Positions 32,134 through 41,351 of a stretch of 42,503 bases of DNA are shown here, one piece after another. Under the pieces are notes generated by a model. That model searched no databases. It saw only the letters and a list, made by a program, of their open reading frames with translations, and was not told the DNA's origin. The stretch lies in contig JAPPCX010000113.1 of NCBI GenBank assembly GCA_028875655.1, positions 1 to 42,503 on the forward strand. Direction: 5' to 3'. Source of the DNA: Chloroflexota bacterium. GTDB taxonomy: Bacteria; Chloroflexota; Dehalococcoidia; Lucifugimonadales; UBA3495. Numbering within the stretch: position 1 is the first letter of the stretch; each line of letters begins with the position of its first letter. A program made the translations under genes and the position numbers.

Positions 32134-33834
32134 TCAGCGCGCCGGCACAGCGGTGCGGGGGTCTTCAATGGTGTCGGCCAGCGAACCACCGGGCGGGACC
32201 ATCGGGAACACGTTGGTCTCCTGCTCCACGACGAATTCGATGAGGAAGGGGCCGTCGTAGTCCTGGGCCTGGCGCAGGGCGTCGGCGACGTCCTCCTGGT
32301 GTTCTACCCTGATCGCCGGGATGCTGTAGGCGTTGGCGAGCTTGACATAGTCGGGGCCGGGCATGGGAACTTCCTTGATGTGTCCCTCAAAAAACATTTC
32401 CTGCCACTGGCGCACCATGCCGAGGTAGCCGTTGTTGAACAGGGCAATCTTGATGGGCAGCTTTTCCTGAACGGCGGTGACCAGTTCCTGCAAGGTCATT
32501 TGGAATCCACCGTCGCCGGCCACCGACCAGACGGTGGAGCCCGGCCGGCCCATCTGGGCGCCCAGGGCCGCCGGAACCTCAAACCCCATGGCGCCGAGCC
32601 CGCCCGACGTGACGAAAGAATTGGGCTGGTTCATAAACAGGTACTGAGCCGCCCACATCTGGTGCTGACCCACTCCCGTAACGACCACCGCGTCCTTGTC
32701 CCGCTGGATGGTTTCGTTCAACTGCGCCAGCACCTGCTGGGGCATCAGCGCATCGGAGGGCGGGATGGCAAGGGATGGGTGCTGGGATTTCAGGTGCCCG
32801 ATGGCAGCCATCCACTCGGGGCGCTCAGCCCACTTCACCAGGGGAACCAGCGCCTGCAAGATGGGACGGGCGTCGCCCACCAGAGGCACCTCCGCCGGCA
32901 CGATTCGACCTACCTGGCTGGCTTCAATGTCCAGGTGGATGATGCGCGCGTGGGGGGCGAAGCCGGAAACGCGGCCGGTTACGCGGTCGTCAAAGCGCAT
33001 TCCGAGGCCGATGAGGACGTCCGCCTGGTCCACCACCATGTTGCACCAGTACATGCCGTGCATGCCCAGCATACCCAGGCTCTGAGGATGGTTGCGGGGA
33101 AAACCACTGAGGCCCAGGAGGGTGTTGATTACCGGAATGCCCGTAGCCTCGGCCAACTGGCGGAGTTCCTCGTACGCCCCGGAATGGACGATCCCGTGGC
33201 CAGCGATGATTACGGGACGCTCGGCTTCATTAATAAGAGTGGCTGCCTTGTGAACGTTTTCCAGCACTTCGGGGGACAAGGTCGGCGGCGCGGCCCGGAC
33301 AGCGTCAGCATCCGGGTACTCAAACTCGACCTCTTCCAGCTGCACGTCGCGGGGCACGTCGATGAGGACCGGGCCGGGCCGACCCTCCTGCGCTACCTGG
33401 AAAGCCTCGCGGATGGTGCGGGCCAGATCAGCGGCGGACAGCACAAGGTAGGTGCGCTTGGTGCAGACAGAGGCGATGCTGCAGATGTCGCACTCCTGGA
33501 ACGCCTCGGTGCCCAGCGCGGCGCGGGCGACCTGGCCGGTGATGGCGACCATGGGCACGCTATCGGCCTTGGCGCCCATGATACCGGTAATGAGGTTCGT
33601 GGCGCCGGGGCCGGAGGTGGCCACACAGACGCCGGGCTTGCCGGTTACGCGGGCGTAGCCGTCGGCGGCGTGGGCTGCGGACTGCTCGTGCCGCACCAGG
33701 ACGTGGCGCAACTGTGGGTAGGACCACAGGGCGTCATAGAAGGGCAGGATGGCCCCGCCGGGGTGCCCGAACATTACGTCCACACCCTCGCGGAGCAAAC
33801 TTTCGCAGATGATTTCTGAGCCTTTGAGCTTCAC
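32134..33834 (-). CDS. ilvB: Acetolactate synthase large (catalytic) subunit
   Basis: 566 aa ThDP enzyme making acetolactate/acetohydroxybutyrate for Val, Leu and Ile. MFGHPGGAILPFYDAL with the catalytic Glu in VRHEQSAAHAADGYAR, the FAD-domain segment and the ThDP motif WSVAGDGGFQMTLQELVTAVQ (short segment GDGGF) are visible, and LFNNGYLGMVRQWQ. The GTG at 33834 follows GGAG; the longer ORF runs back into the T-box leader. No ilvN (regulatory subunit) is adjacent. The T-box upstream argues for a biosynthetic rather than catabolic enzyme. Confidence 0.92.
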   Translation of the reverse strand: MKLKGSEIICESLLREGVDVMFGHPGGAILPFYDALWSYPQLRHVLVRHEQSAAHAADGYARVTGKPGVCVATSGPGATNLITGIMGAKADSVPMVAITGQVARAALGTEAFQECDICSIASVCTKRTYLVLSAADLARTIREAFQVAQEGRPGPVLIDVPRDVQLEEVEFEYPDADAVRAAPPTLSPEVLENVHKAATLINEAERPVIIAGHGIVHSGAYEELRQLAEATGIPVINTLLGLSGFPRNHPQSLGMLGMHGMYWCNMVVDQADVLIGLGMRFDDRVTGRVSGFAPHARIIHLDIEASQVGRIVPAEVPLVGDARPILQALVPLVKWAERPEWMAAIGHLKSQHPSLAIPPSDALMPQQVLAQLNETIQRDKDAVVVTGVGQHQMWAAQYLFMNQPNSFVTSGGLGAMGFEVPAALGAQMGRPGSTVWSVAGDGGFQMTLQELVTAVQEKLPIKIALFNNGYLGMVRQWQEMFFEGHIKEVPMPGPDYVKLANAYSIPAIRVEHQEDVADALRQAQDYDGPFLIEFVVEQETNVFPMVPPGGSLADTIEDPRTAVPAR

Positions 33835-33900
33835 GGCGTATCTCCGTAGTCGATTGTCGTTTCCGCCTGCCAGCCCGTGCTGACGGTACGGCGGGGCACA

Positions 33901-33928
33901 AAAAAACCCGTCCCCATAGGGACGGGCC
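33901..33928 (-). terminator. T-box-controlled terminator before ilvB
   Basis: Minus strand CCCGTCCC, loop TATG, GGGACGGG, then six Ts (33906-33901). It competes with the T-box antiterminator at 33931-33948. Confidence 0.88.
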
Positions 33929-34185
33929 ATAACCCGCGGTACCACCCTATTTGCCATAGCCGCCTTCGGGCGACGCATGACCACTCTAGCAGGACACCAT
34001 CATGTCCCGTCGCTTCTAACGGGCAACGAACCCGGCCTGAGCTTACTGTTCGCCAATATCGGGAGGCGGTTTTCAGCCGGCAACTCCGGAGTGATTTTGG
34101 GCGGGATCGGCGCGTCTGCTTTCACCTTACCAGACTCGCTACTGCGCGTGCGGCCCGCTTACTCGTCTCCATCGCAGTTTTTCAA
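33902..34185 (-). promoter_or_regulatory. T-box leader, isoleucine type, controlling ilvB
   Basis: The minus strand carries the T-box AGGGTGGTACCGCGGGTT (33948-33931), the AG-bulge motif GACGAGTA and GGTGAAAGC of stem I, and, at the 3' side of the specifier loop, AAAATCACTCCGGAG. Reading the codon before the conserved A gives ATC (34095-34093), isoleucine. A terminator hairpin follows. Uncharged tRNA-Ile would bind the T-box and allow read-through into ilvB. Confidence 0.88.
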
Positions 34186-34191
34186 GCGGAG

Positions 34192-34220
34192 AATTTATCA
34201 TGGCGGGGCGGGAACGTCAA
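34192..34220 (-). promoter_or_regulatory. Promoter of the ilvB T-box leader
   Basis: On the minus strand TTGACG (34220-34215), a 17-bp spacer and TAAATT (34197-34192), with the T-box leader beginning just after. Confidence 0.75.
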
Positions 34221-34291
34221 TTGCCATCCTGCCCTCCTTTTTGAGAATTGCCTTTGGGACTTCGTTGCGGGATTGCGGTGTCAGGTCGGAA

Positions 34292-34321
34292 TTGACAAAG
34301 CAAGGGCGATGTGGCTAGTAT
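34292..34321 (+). promoter_or_regulatory. Promoter of the oligopeptide-type transporter genes
   Basis: Perfect TTGACA (34292-34297), an 18-bp spacer and TAGTAT (34316-34321), about 70 bp before the ATG at 34392. It faces away from the ilvB promoter. Confidence 0.7.
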
Positions 34322-34391
34322 GCCGACACTCCGGCAAGCCGTCAGGCCGGCAAGCCGATACATTTTCTTCCAAAGGAGGTACAGGGTAATC

Positions 34392-36362
34392 ATGAGACGA
34401 ATCCGCATACCGCGCTTACGCTTCTACCAGTTGCTGATTCCGGCAGCGGTAGCCGCGTTCATCGTAGGCGTCGCCTGCGGTGGGGCCGAGCAAACCGCCC
34501 CGGCCGCGAGCACCACCGGCGACAGCGGCGGCGCTGCCCCGGCAGCGACTTCACCGCCCGCGGCGGCAGTCGGCGCAACGGCGACTCCGCTGCCCACGCA
34601 AGTGCCTCAGGTAATGGCAGATACCGGCGAGGGCCGGCGACTCGTCGTGCTCACCGAGTCATTCGGCAACGAAGTTTGGGACCCCAAGTTTGAGAGCGGC
34701 GACAAGCACCTTTGGCACTTCCCGCTGCATTCTCACCTGATGACCACTGACGACGAGCTTGCGTACACCAAGGACGGCCTGGCCACCGATTGGGGCGTTT
34801 CCGCCGATGGGCTGAGCCTTTCCTGGACGCTGCGCGACGACGCTGTGTTCCACAACGGCGACGCGGTTACAGCTGAGGACGCCGCCTGGTATCTGCGCTA
34901 CATCTGGGACGATGGAGCTCGCTCCGTGGTGCGCATCCGCATCTGGCGCATAGTTGAAGCTGACCAGGACAACGCTGCCTACGAAGGCGACAACACCGCC
35001 AACGAAAAGGAAGGCCACGCCACGGTAACTGGTCCCAATGAGGTGACCATCACCTTCAAGCAGCCGGCCCTCAACTTCTTCTCCGACGTGAGCGAAGTGG
35101 GCGGCGGCACCGGCGGGTCCATAATGTCCCAGGCGCACTTCATGAGCCTGGGCAGCGACGACCAGTCCCGTTCCGACGGCCTGATTGCCAATCCCAACCC
35201 CGGCTCAGCCGGTCCCTTCGACCTGGTTTCCTTCACCGCCGGCTCGCAGATTGTGTACGAGAAGCGCGATGACCACTTCATCCTGGAAAAGCGCCCGTAT
35301 CCCTTCGACGAGTTGGAAATCAACCTGATTGCCGAGGCGGCAACCCGCAAGGCGGCGCTGCTGAGCGGCGAGGCTGACATCTCCCCCATTGACTTGGACA
35401 GCCGCGATGAACTGGAAAGCGCCGGTTTGCAGTATCGCTTCGGCCCCGAGTCCACGGTGATCTGGATTAACGCCTGGAACTGCAGCGTGGACGCTCCGCA
35501 GACTCTGGGATATGACCAGAGCCGGGAACAGGACGCTGACGGGAACTACATCGGCGACCCGCAGGGCACTCCGCTGATGTGCCAGGACAAGCGCGTCCGC
35601 CACGCCCTGGACTACGCCATCGACAAGGAAGCCATCCAGGAACTGGTGGGCGGACCCGACGTGTTCCACATCGCCGGCACCGCAGCTTCTTCGCCTTCCG
35701 GCGTAGGCTACCGGCCCGGCGGCGCCCTCGACCCCTTCCCCTTTGACCCTCAGAAGGCGCGCGAGCTATTCGTGGAAGCCGGCTACAACGTACCGGAAGC
35801 CACCACGCCCGACGGAACCACCCTACCCGCAGTGACCAACCTCAAGGACCCGGTCATGCCCGGCGGTGGCGACGAGTGGAACGTCTGGACCTGGGAAGCC
35901 GGCGCAACCGTGCCGAAGATGCTGCAAATCGTCGAGTTCGTCTGCGACGACTGGAGCACCTACCTGGGCCTGAACTGCAAGGTCAACGTCGGCGAAGAAG
36001 CCGCCATCAAGGACCGGCAGTACGGCGGCGAGATTCCGGGGCAATACCTCGTTCGCTCCAACGAGCACTCCTTCGACACCGGCTCCAAGCTGGTGGGCCG
36101 CTTCGGCGACTCGGCTGGTTCCTACATCAGCTACGACCCGTTGGTCGATCCGTTGGTAAAGGCCGCCCTGGCCGCTACCACCGAAGAGGGTCGCCAGGAA
36201 GCTTACTTCCAGGCGTTGTCTCAGGCGCACGAAGGCCACTGGGACTTTGCTCCCGGCTACCTGGACGCGCCCTATGCCATCGGCACGCGGTTGGAAGACT
36301 GGCGTCCGCGCCCGCTGCGCCCTTCGCCCAGCGCGCTGTGGACGGTCCGGTGGGCTAACTAA
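34392..36362 (+). CDS. Oligopeptide/dipeptide-type ABC transporter substrate-binding lipoprotein
   Basis: 656 aa (SBP family 5). Signal peptide with lipobox VGVAC, then a low-complexity Ala/Ser/Thr/Pro linker (about 30-75). The binding domain has LTWDPKF-like strands, GLATDWGVSADGLSLSWTLRDDAVFHNGDAVTAED in pieces, RHALDYAIDKEAIQELVGG and PFDPQKARELFVEAGYN, the usual SBP5 signatures. ATG 34392 follows AAAGGAGG (34372-34379). Two permease genes follow after a terminator-like hairpin, so permeases are probably made at lower level. Ligand unknown. Confidence 0.88.
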   Translation: MRRIRIPRLRFYQLLIPAAVAAFIVGVACGGAEQTAPAASTTGDSGGAAPAATSPPAAAVGATATPLPTQVPQVMADTGEGRRLVVLTESFGNEVWDPKFESGDKHLWHFPLHSHLMTTDDELAYTKDGLATDWGVSADGLSLSWTLRDDAVFHNGDAVTAEDAAWYLRYIWDDGARSVVRIRIWRIVEADQDNAAYEGDNTANEKEGHATVTGPNEVTITFKQPALNFFSDVSEVGGGTGGSIMSQAHFMSLGSDDQSRSDGLIANPNPGSAGPFDLVSFTAGSQIVYEKRDDHFILEKRPYPFDELEINLIAEAATRKAALLSGEADISPIDLDSRDELESAGLQYRFGPESTVIWINAWNCSVDAPQTLGYDQSREQDADGNYIGDPQGTPLMCQDKRVRHALDYAIDKEAIQELVGGPDVFHIAGTAASSPSGVGYRPGGALDPFPFDPQKARELFVEAGYNVPEATTPDGTTLPAVTNLKDPVMPGGGDEWNVWTWEAGATVPKMLQIVEFVCDDWSTYLGLNCKVNVGEEAAIKDRQYGGEIPGQYLVRSNEHSFDTGSKLVGRFGDSAGSYISYDPLVDPLVKAALAATTEEGRQEAYFQALSQAHEGHWDFAPGYLDAPYAIGTRLEDWRPRPLRPSPSALWTVRWAN

Positions 36363-36392
36363 TCGCCCTGGCGAATCGCCCGGAACACACCC

Positions 36393-36430
36393 GGCGGGGG
36401 TGGGCTGCGCGCCCATCCCCGCCGATTTTT
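36393..36430 (+). terminator. Rho-independent terminator-like hairpin after the binding-protein gene
   Basis: GGCGGGGGTGGGC, short loop, GCCCATCCCCGCC (one G-U pair), then GATTTTT. It probably attenuates transcription into the permease genes. Confidence 0.75.
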
Positions 36431-36504
36431 AACCGGGGCTTGCGGACCCGATTTTTCTGCTATAATCCCGCAAACTCAAGTCAGCGTGAAGGGAGGCGAC
36501 CAGA

Positions 36505-37428
36505 TTGGCACGCTTCATCTTGTTCAGGATTATTCAGGCGATTGCAACGCTGATAGTGCTCAGCGCGGCGGTCTTCTTCGGTACTGACCTGACCGGCGAC
36601 GCCGCCCTGGCAATGGCTCCCGGTGATGCCAAACCGTCGGAAATCGAAGCCATACGTAGAAACCTCGGGCTGGACCGCCCGGTGGTGGTGCGTTACTTCG
36701 ACTACCTCGGCGGCCTGTTCATTGGCGACTTCGGCCGCTCCTACAATAAGCGCCAGCCGGCCTTTGACCTGGTGATTGAGCGTGTGCCCAACACGGTGCA
36801 GTTGGCCGTGAGCGCTTTGATCATAGCCATCGTGATTGGCATACCCTTAGGCATCTTATCGGCGGTAAAACGAGACAGTTTCCTGGATCGGTTGGGCAAA
36901 TCCTTCGCTATTCTCGGTATGTCGATGCCCCAGTTCTGGTTGGCGATTATCCTGATGTGGATTTTCGCCGTGGAGTTCGGTGTCCTGCCCACCTTTGGGA
37001 AGGATGGTCTTGATCCCCGCTTTTTCGTGATACCCGCGTTCTCCATCGCCGTTTTTACCATGGCCGGCTTCATGCGCCTGACCCGCTCGGCGATGCTGGA
37101 AGTGCTGGACAGCGAGTACGTAAAATTCGCGCGCATCAAGGGGTTGGCCGAGCAGTTGGTGATTTTCAAGCACGCCCTGAAAAACGCGGTGATACCGGTG
37201 CTAACATTTGGCGGTATCAGCTTTGCCGGGCTGCTCAACGGCTCCATCGTGGTGGAGGTCATATTCGCCTGGCCGGGCCTGGGCTTGTTGATGCTGGAGG
37301 GGATTCGCACCCGCGACGTGCCAATCATCGAGGCCACGATTCTGACCTCGGGCTTCCTGTACATACTGATGTCCACCATCGTGGATATCGTCTATGCCTA
37401 CGTTGACCCGCGCATCCGGTACGGGTAG
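36505..37428 (+). CDS. ABC transporter permease (DppB/OppB-like)
   Basis: 307 aa. N-terminal membrane helix then five more (about 100-290). The permease EAA-type loop is visible at VKFARIKGLAEQLVIFKHALKNAVIPVLTFGG (segments ARIKGL and HALKNAVIPV). TTG start at 36505, supported by GGGAGG upstream and by MARFILFRIIQ, the usual DppB N-terminus. Confidence 0.88.
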   Translation: MARFILFRIIQAIATLIVLSAAVFFGTDLTGDAALAMAPGDAKPSEIEAIRRNLGLDRPVVVRYFDYLGGLFIGDFGRSYNKRQPAFDLVIERVPNTVQLAVSALIIAIVIGIPLGILSAVKRDSFLDRLGKSFAILGMSMPQFWLAIILMWIFAVEFGVLPTFGKDGLDPRFFVIPAFSIAVFTMAGFMRLTRSAMLEVLDSEYVKFARIKGLAEQLVIFKHALKNAVIPVLTFGGISFAGLLNGSIVVEVIFAWPGLGLLMLEGIRTRDVPIIEATILTSGFLYILMSTIVDIVYAYVDPRIRYG

Positions 37429-37465
37429 GCTCCGAATCTGACTCGCCAATCGGGAGTTACTGACC

Positions 37466-38356
37466 GTGGCAACGCAAGACCTGGCAACCCCAATGCCACC
37501 GGCGAACGCAGCGGCGCGCGCTTTACAGAAAGCGCGGGAGTTGCGGTTGCCGTGGATTCCCATCTTCATCTTGGTGCTGCTGGCGGTGGCGGCGATCTTT
37601 GCCCCCTTGTTGGCGCCGCACGACCCGGAACAGTTGAACAAGCGCGACCGAGAGGTTCCGCCCTTTGAGAGCACAAAGTTCCTGCTGGGCACGGACAAGT
37701 CGGGCAAAGACATCCTGAGTCGCATTATCTATGGCGCGCGCACCTCGGTGTTTATCAGCCTGGTTGCCTTGGGCACAGGCGCGGTGATCGGCAGCGCCAT
37801 CGGCGTGATTTCCGGGTACTTCGGCGGGCGCATCGACATCTTTTTGATGCGGTTGGTAGACGCCGTGCTCGGGTTCCCAACGGTGCTGCTCGCGTTGATT
37901 ATCGTTGCAATCGCCGGCGGCGCCGGCATCGGCAACGTGATTGTCGCTGTGGCGGCAACGGTGTGGGCGCGGTTCGCGCGGCAGGCCCGCGGCGAGGTGC
38001 TGAGCATCAAGGAACGGGACTTCGTCACGTTGGCCATCGTGGCCGGCGTCTCCGCGCCGGTGATCATGTGGCGGCACATTTTCCCCAACGTCATTAACAC
38101 AATTCTCATCGTCATCAGCCTGCTGGTGGGCCAGACTATCCTGCTGGAAGCGTCGTTGAGCTTCCTGGGCGTGGGCGTCCCGCCGGGCGACCCGGCATGG
38201 GGGATTATGGTGTCGGAGGGACGCGACCAGATATTTGAAATCTGGTGGCTCGCGCTGTTCCCGGGAATCGCGATCACAGTCGTGGTGATGGCCATGAACT
38301 TCTTCGGGGACTGGCTGCGGGACACGCTGGACCCACGGTTGCGGAGAACGCGGTAG
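37466..38356 (+). CDS. ABC transporter permease (DppC/OppC-like)
   Basis: 296 aa. First membrane helix near 30-50, then HDPEQLNKRD, GTDKSGKDILSRIIYGARTS in pieces, and five C-terminal helices with EASLSFLGVGVPPGDPAWG. GTG start after GGGAG. It is coupled to the DppB-like gene by a 37-bp gap. No ATPase genes follow; the next gene is DUF1800. Confidence 0.88.
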   Translation: MATQDLATPMPPANAAARALQKARELRLPWIPIFILVLLAVAAIFAPLLAPHDPEQLNKRDREVPPFESTKFLLGTDKSGKDILSRIIYGARTSVFISLVALGTGAVIGSAIGVISGYFGGRIDIFLMRLVDAVLGFPTVLLALIIVAIAGGAGIGNVIVAVAATVWARFARQARGEVLSIKERDFVTLAIVAGVSAPVIMWRHIFPNVINTILIVISLLVGQTILLEASLSFLGVGVPPGDPAWGIMVSEGRDQIFEIWWLALFPGIAITVVVMAMNFFGDWLRDTLDPRLRRTR

Positions 38357-38378
38357 GGATTCCGCAGATCGTCGGAAT

Positions 38379-38406
38379 GCAGGGGCGAAGAATCATTCGC
38401 CCCTGC
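38379..38406. repeat. GCAGGGGCGAA palindrome after the permease genes
   Basis: Perfect 11-base arms GCAGGGGCGAA / TTCGCCCCTGC with a 6-base loop, 22 bp after the permease stop and just before the next promoter. Confidence 0.75.
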
Positions 38407-38412
38407 TCTGTA

Positions 38413-38441
38413 TTGACAGTGAGTGCTACCGGCGATACGAT
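38413..38441 (+). promoter_or_regulatory. Promoter of the second DUF1800 module
   Basis: Perfect TTGACA (38413-38418), a 17-bp spacer and TACGAT (38436-38441), with a leader of about 140 bases containing a small AACGG/CCGTT hairpin and T runs before the SD AAAGAAAGGAGG. Confidence 0.65.
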
Positions 38442-38587
38442 TATAAACTGATAACGGTTCCGCCGTTTATTCGGGTTTTTTGCACGCCCGGATATTGCGG
38501 ATTTCGACGCCGTAAGATATATTTTTTGGCATCAAAATTACCCCTTCAGGACTACCAAGTTCGGGAGCAAAAAGAAAGGAGGAACCA

Positions 38588-40012
38588 ATGGCAGGAAGCA
38601 ATGACATCGCATTGATGGCTCACCTTCTGCGCCGGGCGGGCTTCAGCGCCAGCCGCGACGAGATTGAAGCCGCCGCTGCGAAAGGCTATGACACAGTGGT
38701 GGAGGAGCTTTTGAATCCGGGCGAAACGTCCGGCGTCGAAGACGACCTCATGCTGCGTTATCACCCGACCTACAACCACCCCGGGGCCATCGAAATCAAC
38801 ATCCAGAACTGGATGTACCGCATGGTCAACACGGAGTACCAGCTGCGCGAAAAGATGGCGCTGTTCTGGCACATGATCTTCTGCGCCGGACACTCGAAGA
38901 TCGACTCCGGCGAAGAGATGGGCAGAATGATCCAGATGTTCCGGGACAAGGGCATGGGCAACTTCGAGGAACTGCTGCTGGCGCTGTCCACCAGCCCCGC
39001 GATGATGTACTACCTTGACAACACCGAGAGCCACAAGGTTGCCATCAACGAGAACTATGGCCGCGAACTACTGGAACTGTTCTCCATGGGCGTCGGCATG
39101 AACGAAGATTTCAACTACAGCGAGGATGACGTCAAGGCATGCGCCCGGGCGTTCACCGGCTGGAACATCGCCCCGCCATATCCTCCTTTCCCTTATGGCC
39201 GCAGCCCCTGGGAATTCCGGTACGACCCGGCCGACCACGACAGCTCGGAAAAGACGTTCCTCGGCGAGACCGGCAACTGGGACGGCGACGACATCCTGTC
39301 GATGATCTGCAAGAACCGGGCCACCGCCCGCTTCATCTCCCGCCATATGTACAACTTCTTCGTCGCCGACGAGGTGCCCGTACCCAGCTGGCGCCAGACC
39401 CCGCCCAAGGACGAGAGCCTGCTGGCGGAGCTGGAGCAGACCTACTTCGACAGCGGCTACGACATCACCGCGATGCTGAACACCTTGTTCAACTCCGACA
39501 GCTTCAAAAACGCCCAGTACACCAAGGTGAAGAATCCAGCCGAAATGGTTGCCGGCACCCTGCGCATGGTTGGCGACCACCGGAATGTAGTCAAGCCCGG
39601 CATGTTCGAGCTCAGCCAGGAGCCCAAGTACATGGGCATGGACCTGATGAACCCGCCGACGGTTGAGGGCTGGCACACCGGCCACGAGTGGATCGATTCC
39701 GGCACGCTGGTGGAGCGTATCAACTTCGCCGCCGACTACCTGGGCCGCACGGACCTCCCCGGCGTCCAGGGCATGATTGACCGGCTGATGGCCCAGGGAG
39801 ACAGCCTGTCCCCCGAGCAGTTCGTGGACACCTGCGCCGACCTGGTTGGCTGCCGGAACCTGACCGACGACACCCGCGAGCAGTTGATCGCCCACGCCGG
39901 CCGCAGCGGCAACCTGACCCACGGCAGCGACGCCGAGCGCGCCGAGTTCACCCGCCGCTCCGGTGAGATGTTCCAGATCATCGCTTCCACCTCGGAGTTC
40001 CAGTTCGAGTAA
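38588..40012 (+). CDS. DUF1800 family protein (copy 2)
   Basis: 474 aa, paralogous to copy 1: AHLLRRAGFSASRDEIEAA, REKMALFWHMIF, NENYGRELLELFSMG, CARAFTGW, HDSSEKTFLGETG, NPPTVEGWHTG. AAAGGAGG lies 7 bases before the ATG. No signal peptide is seen. It begins the DUF1800-DUF1501-NHL unit. Function of the family is not established. Confidence 0.9.
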   Translation: MAGSNDIALMAHLLRRAGFSASRDEIEAAAAKGYDTVVEELLNPGETSGVEDDLMLRYHPTYNHPGAIEINIQNWMYRMVNTEYQLREKMALFWHMIFCAGHSKIDSGEEMGRMIQMFRDKGMGNFEELLLALSTSPAMMYYLDNTESHKVAINENYGRELLELFSMGVGMNEDFNYSEDDVKACARAFTGWNIAPPYPPFPYGRSPWEFRYDPADHDSSEKTFLGETGNWDGDDILSMICKNRATARFISRHMYNFFVADEVPVPSWRQTPPKDESLLAELEQTYFDSGYDITAMLNTLFNSDSFKNAQYTKVKNPAEMVAGTLRMVGDHRNVVKPGMFELSQEPKYMGMDLMNPPTVEGWHTGHEWIDSGTLVERINFAADYLGRTDLPGVQGMIDRLMAQGDSLSPEQFVDTCADLVGCRNLTDDTREQLIAHAGRSGNLTHGSDAERAEFTRRSGEMFQIIASTSEFQFE

Positions 40013-40120
40013 TCGGAAAGCCCCACAACCGGCCGGGGCGCGTCGCTGGAACCGATACAAACAGCGGGCGCTCCCGGCCAAGAACACAAGCCTAAAGCAA
40101 GCACAATGGAGGACTATCCA

Positions 40121-41260
40121 ATGGTCTCTACCAACAAAGACAACGTTCTGGTGGTGCTTTCCCTCTCCGGCGGGAACGACGGCCTGAACACTGTCATTCC
40201 CTACAACGACGGGCACTATCGCGACTTTCGCCCCGCGCTGGGCGTGCCGGCCGAGGCAGTCTTGGACCTGAACGGCGAGATCGGTCTGCACCCCACCATG
40301 GGCCCCCTGAAGAAGTACTGGGACGAGGGCAAGCTGGCCATCTTCCTGGGCATCGGCTACGCCAATCCTTCCTACAGCCACTTCCGCAGCATGGACATCT
40401 GGCACACCTGTGAACCGGACACCATCGGCACCGAAGGCTGGCTGGGCCAGGTCATCCATGAGCTGGACCCCAACGCCGAAGGCCAGGGAATCACCGGCGT
40501 GAACTTCGGCCGCGGCCTCCCCCGAGCCCTGGCCAAGGAAGGCGTCCCGGTCGCTTCCGTGGGCAACCTTGAGACCTACGGCCTGCTCACCGGCATCGAA
40601 GGCGATGACCAGCGCGCCGAAGCTCTGGACCTGTTCAGCAAGATCTACGCGCCCACCGTGGGCCAGGGCTTCGTGAGTGACTATCTACGCTCCACCGGCA
40701 CCTATGCCCGCATCGGCGCCGACATCCTGGCCACCGCGCCGCCGAAGTACACCTCCGACGTCGAGTACTCCGCGACCACCGTGGGCCAGTACATGAAGAA
40801 CATCGCGCAGACCCACCTGGCTGACCTGGGCACCCGCGTCCTGTTCACCACCAGCCCTTACAACGGCTTCGACACCCACGCCAACCAGGCGTCCGACCAC
40901 GCCCGGCTGTGGACCGACGTGTCCGCCAACGTTGACACCTTCATCACCGACCTTCGGAACCATGACGCCAGCGACAACGTCATCACGTTCATGTTCTCCG
41001 AGTTCGGTCGTCGCGTCGGCGACAACGGCTCCGGCACCGACCACGGCGCCGGCTCCGTGGCCTTCATGGTCGGCGAAAAGGTCAAGGGCGGCATCTACGG
41101 CGTCTATCCGTCCCTGGAGCCCGGCCAGCAGGAAGAGGGCGGCAACCTCAAGTCCAACATGGACTTCCGTCAGGTTTACGCCACCATCCTGGAAGACTGG
41201 ATGGGCCTGGACTCCAACCCCATCAACCGCGGCGTCTTCGAGAAGGTCCCCTTCCTGTAG
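40121..41260 (+). CDS. DUF1501 family protein
   Basis: 379 aa. VLVVLSLSGGNDGLNTVIPYND, FRPALGVPAE, GLHPTMGPLKKYWDEGKLAIF and SHFRSMDIWHT are DUF1501 hallmarks; FDTHANQ and DHGAGS are the later conserved segments. The ATG at 40106 is unlikely because GGAGG (40108-40112), the SD of ATG 40121, overlaps it. Most DUF1501 proteins have a Tat signal peptide; this one starts MVSTNKDN with none, so it is probably cytoplasmic. It follows DUF1800 by about 110 bp. Confidence 0.88.
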   Translation: MVSTNKDNVLVVLSLSGGNDGLNTVIPYNDGHYRDFRPALGVPAEAVLDLNGEIGLHPTMGPLKKYWDEGKLAIFLGIGYANPSYSHFRSMDIWHTCEPDTIGTEGWLGQVIHELDPNAEGQGITGVNFGRGLPRALAKEGVPVASVGNLETYGLLTGIEGDDQRAEALDLFSKIYAPTVGQGFVSDYLRSTGTYARIGADILATAPPKYTSDVEYSATTVGQYMKNIAQTHLADLGTRVLFTTSPYNGFDTHANQASDHARLWTDVSANVDTFITDLRNHDASDNVITFMFSEFGRRVGDNGSGTDHGAGSVAFMVGEKVKGGIYGVYPSLEPGQQEEGGNLKSNMDFRQVYATILEDWMGLDSNPINRGVFEKVPFL

Positions 41261-41351
41261 GCCGGTTGAGCGAATATTCGGCCACAGCGGACCCACATCA
41301 GATGGCCGCCCGCTGTGGCCCCACGACTGACGATCAAAGAGAGGGAAGTCT

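Noticed and set aside
32299-33819. 506-codon plus-strand frame opposite ilvB
   Set aside because: Shadow of ilvB; no family features.
39068-40459. 463-codon minus-strand frame opposite the second DUF1800 gene
   Set aside because: Low-complexity, no domain; a G+C-driven shadow of the DUF1800 and DUF1501 genes. The same holds for 13733-14722 opposite copy 1.
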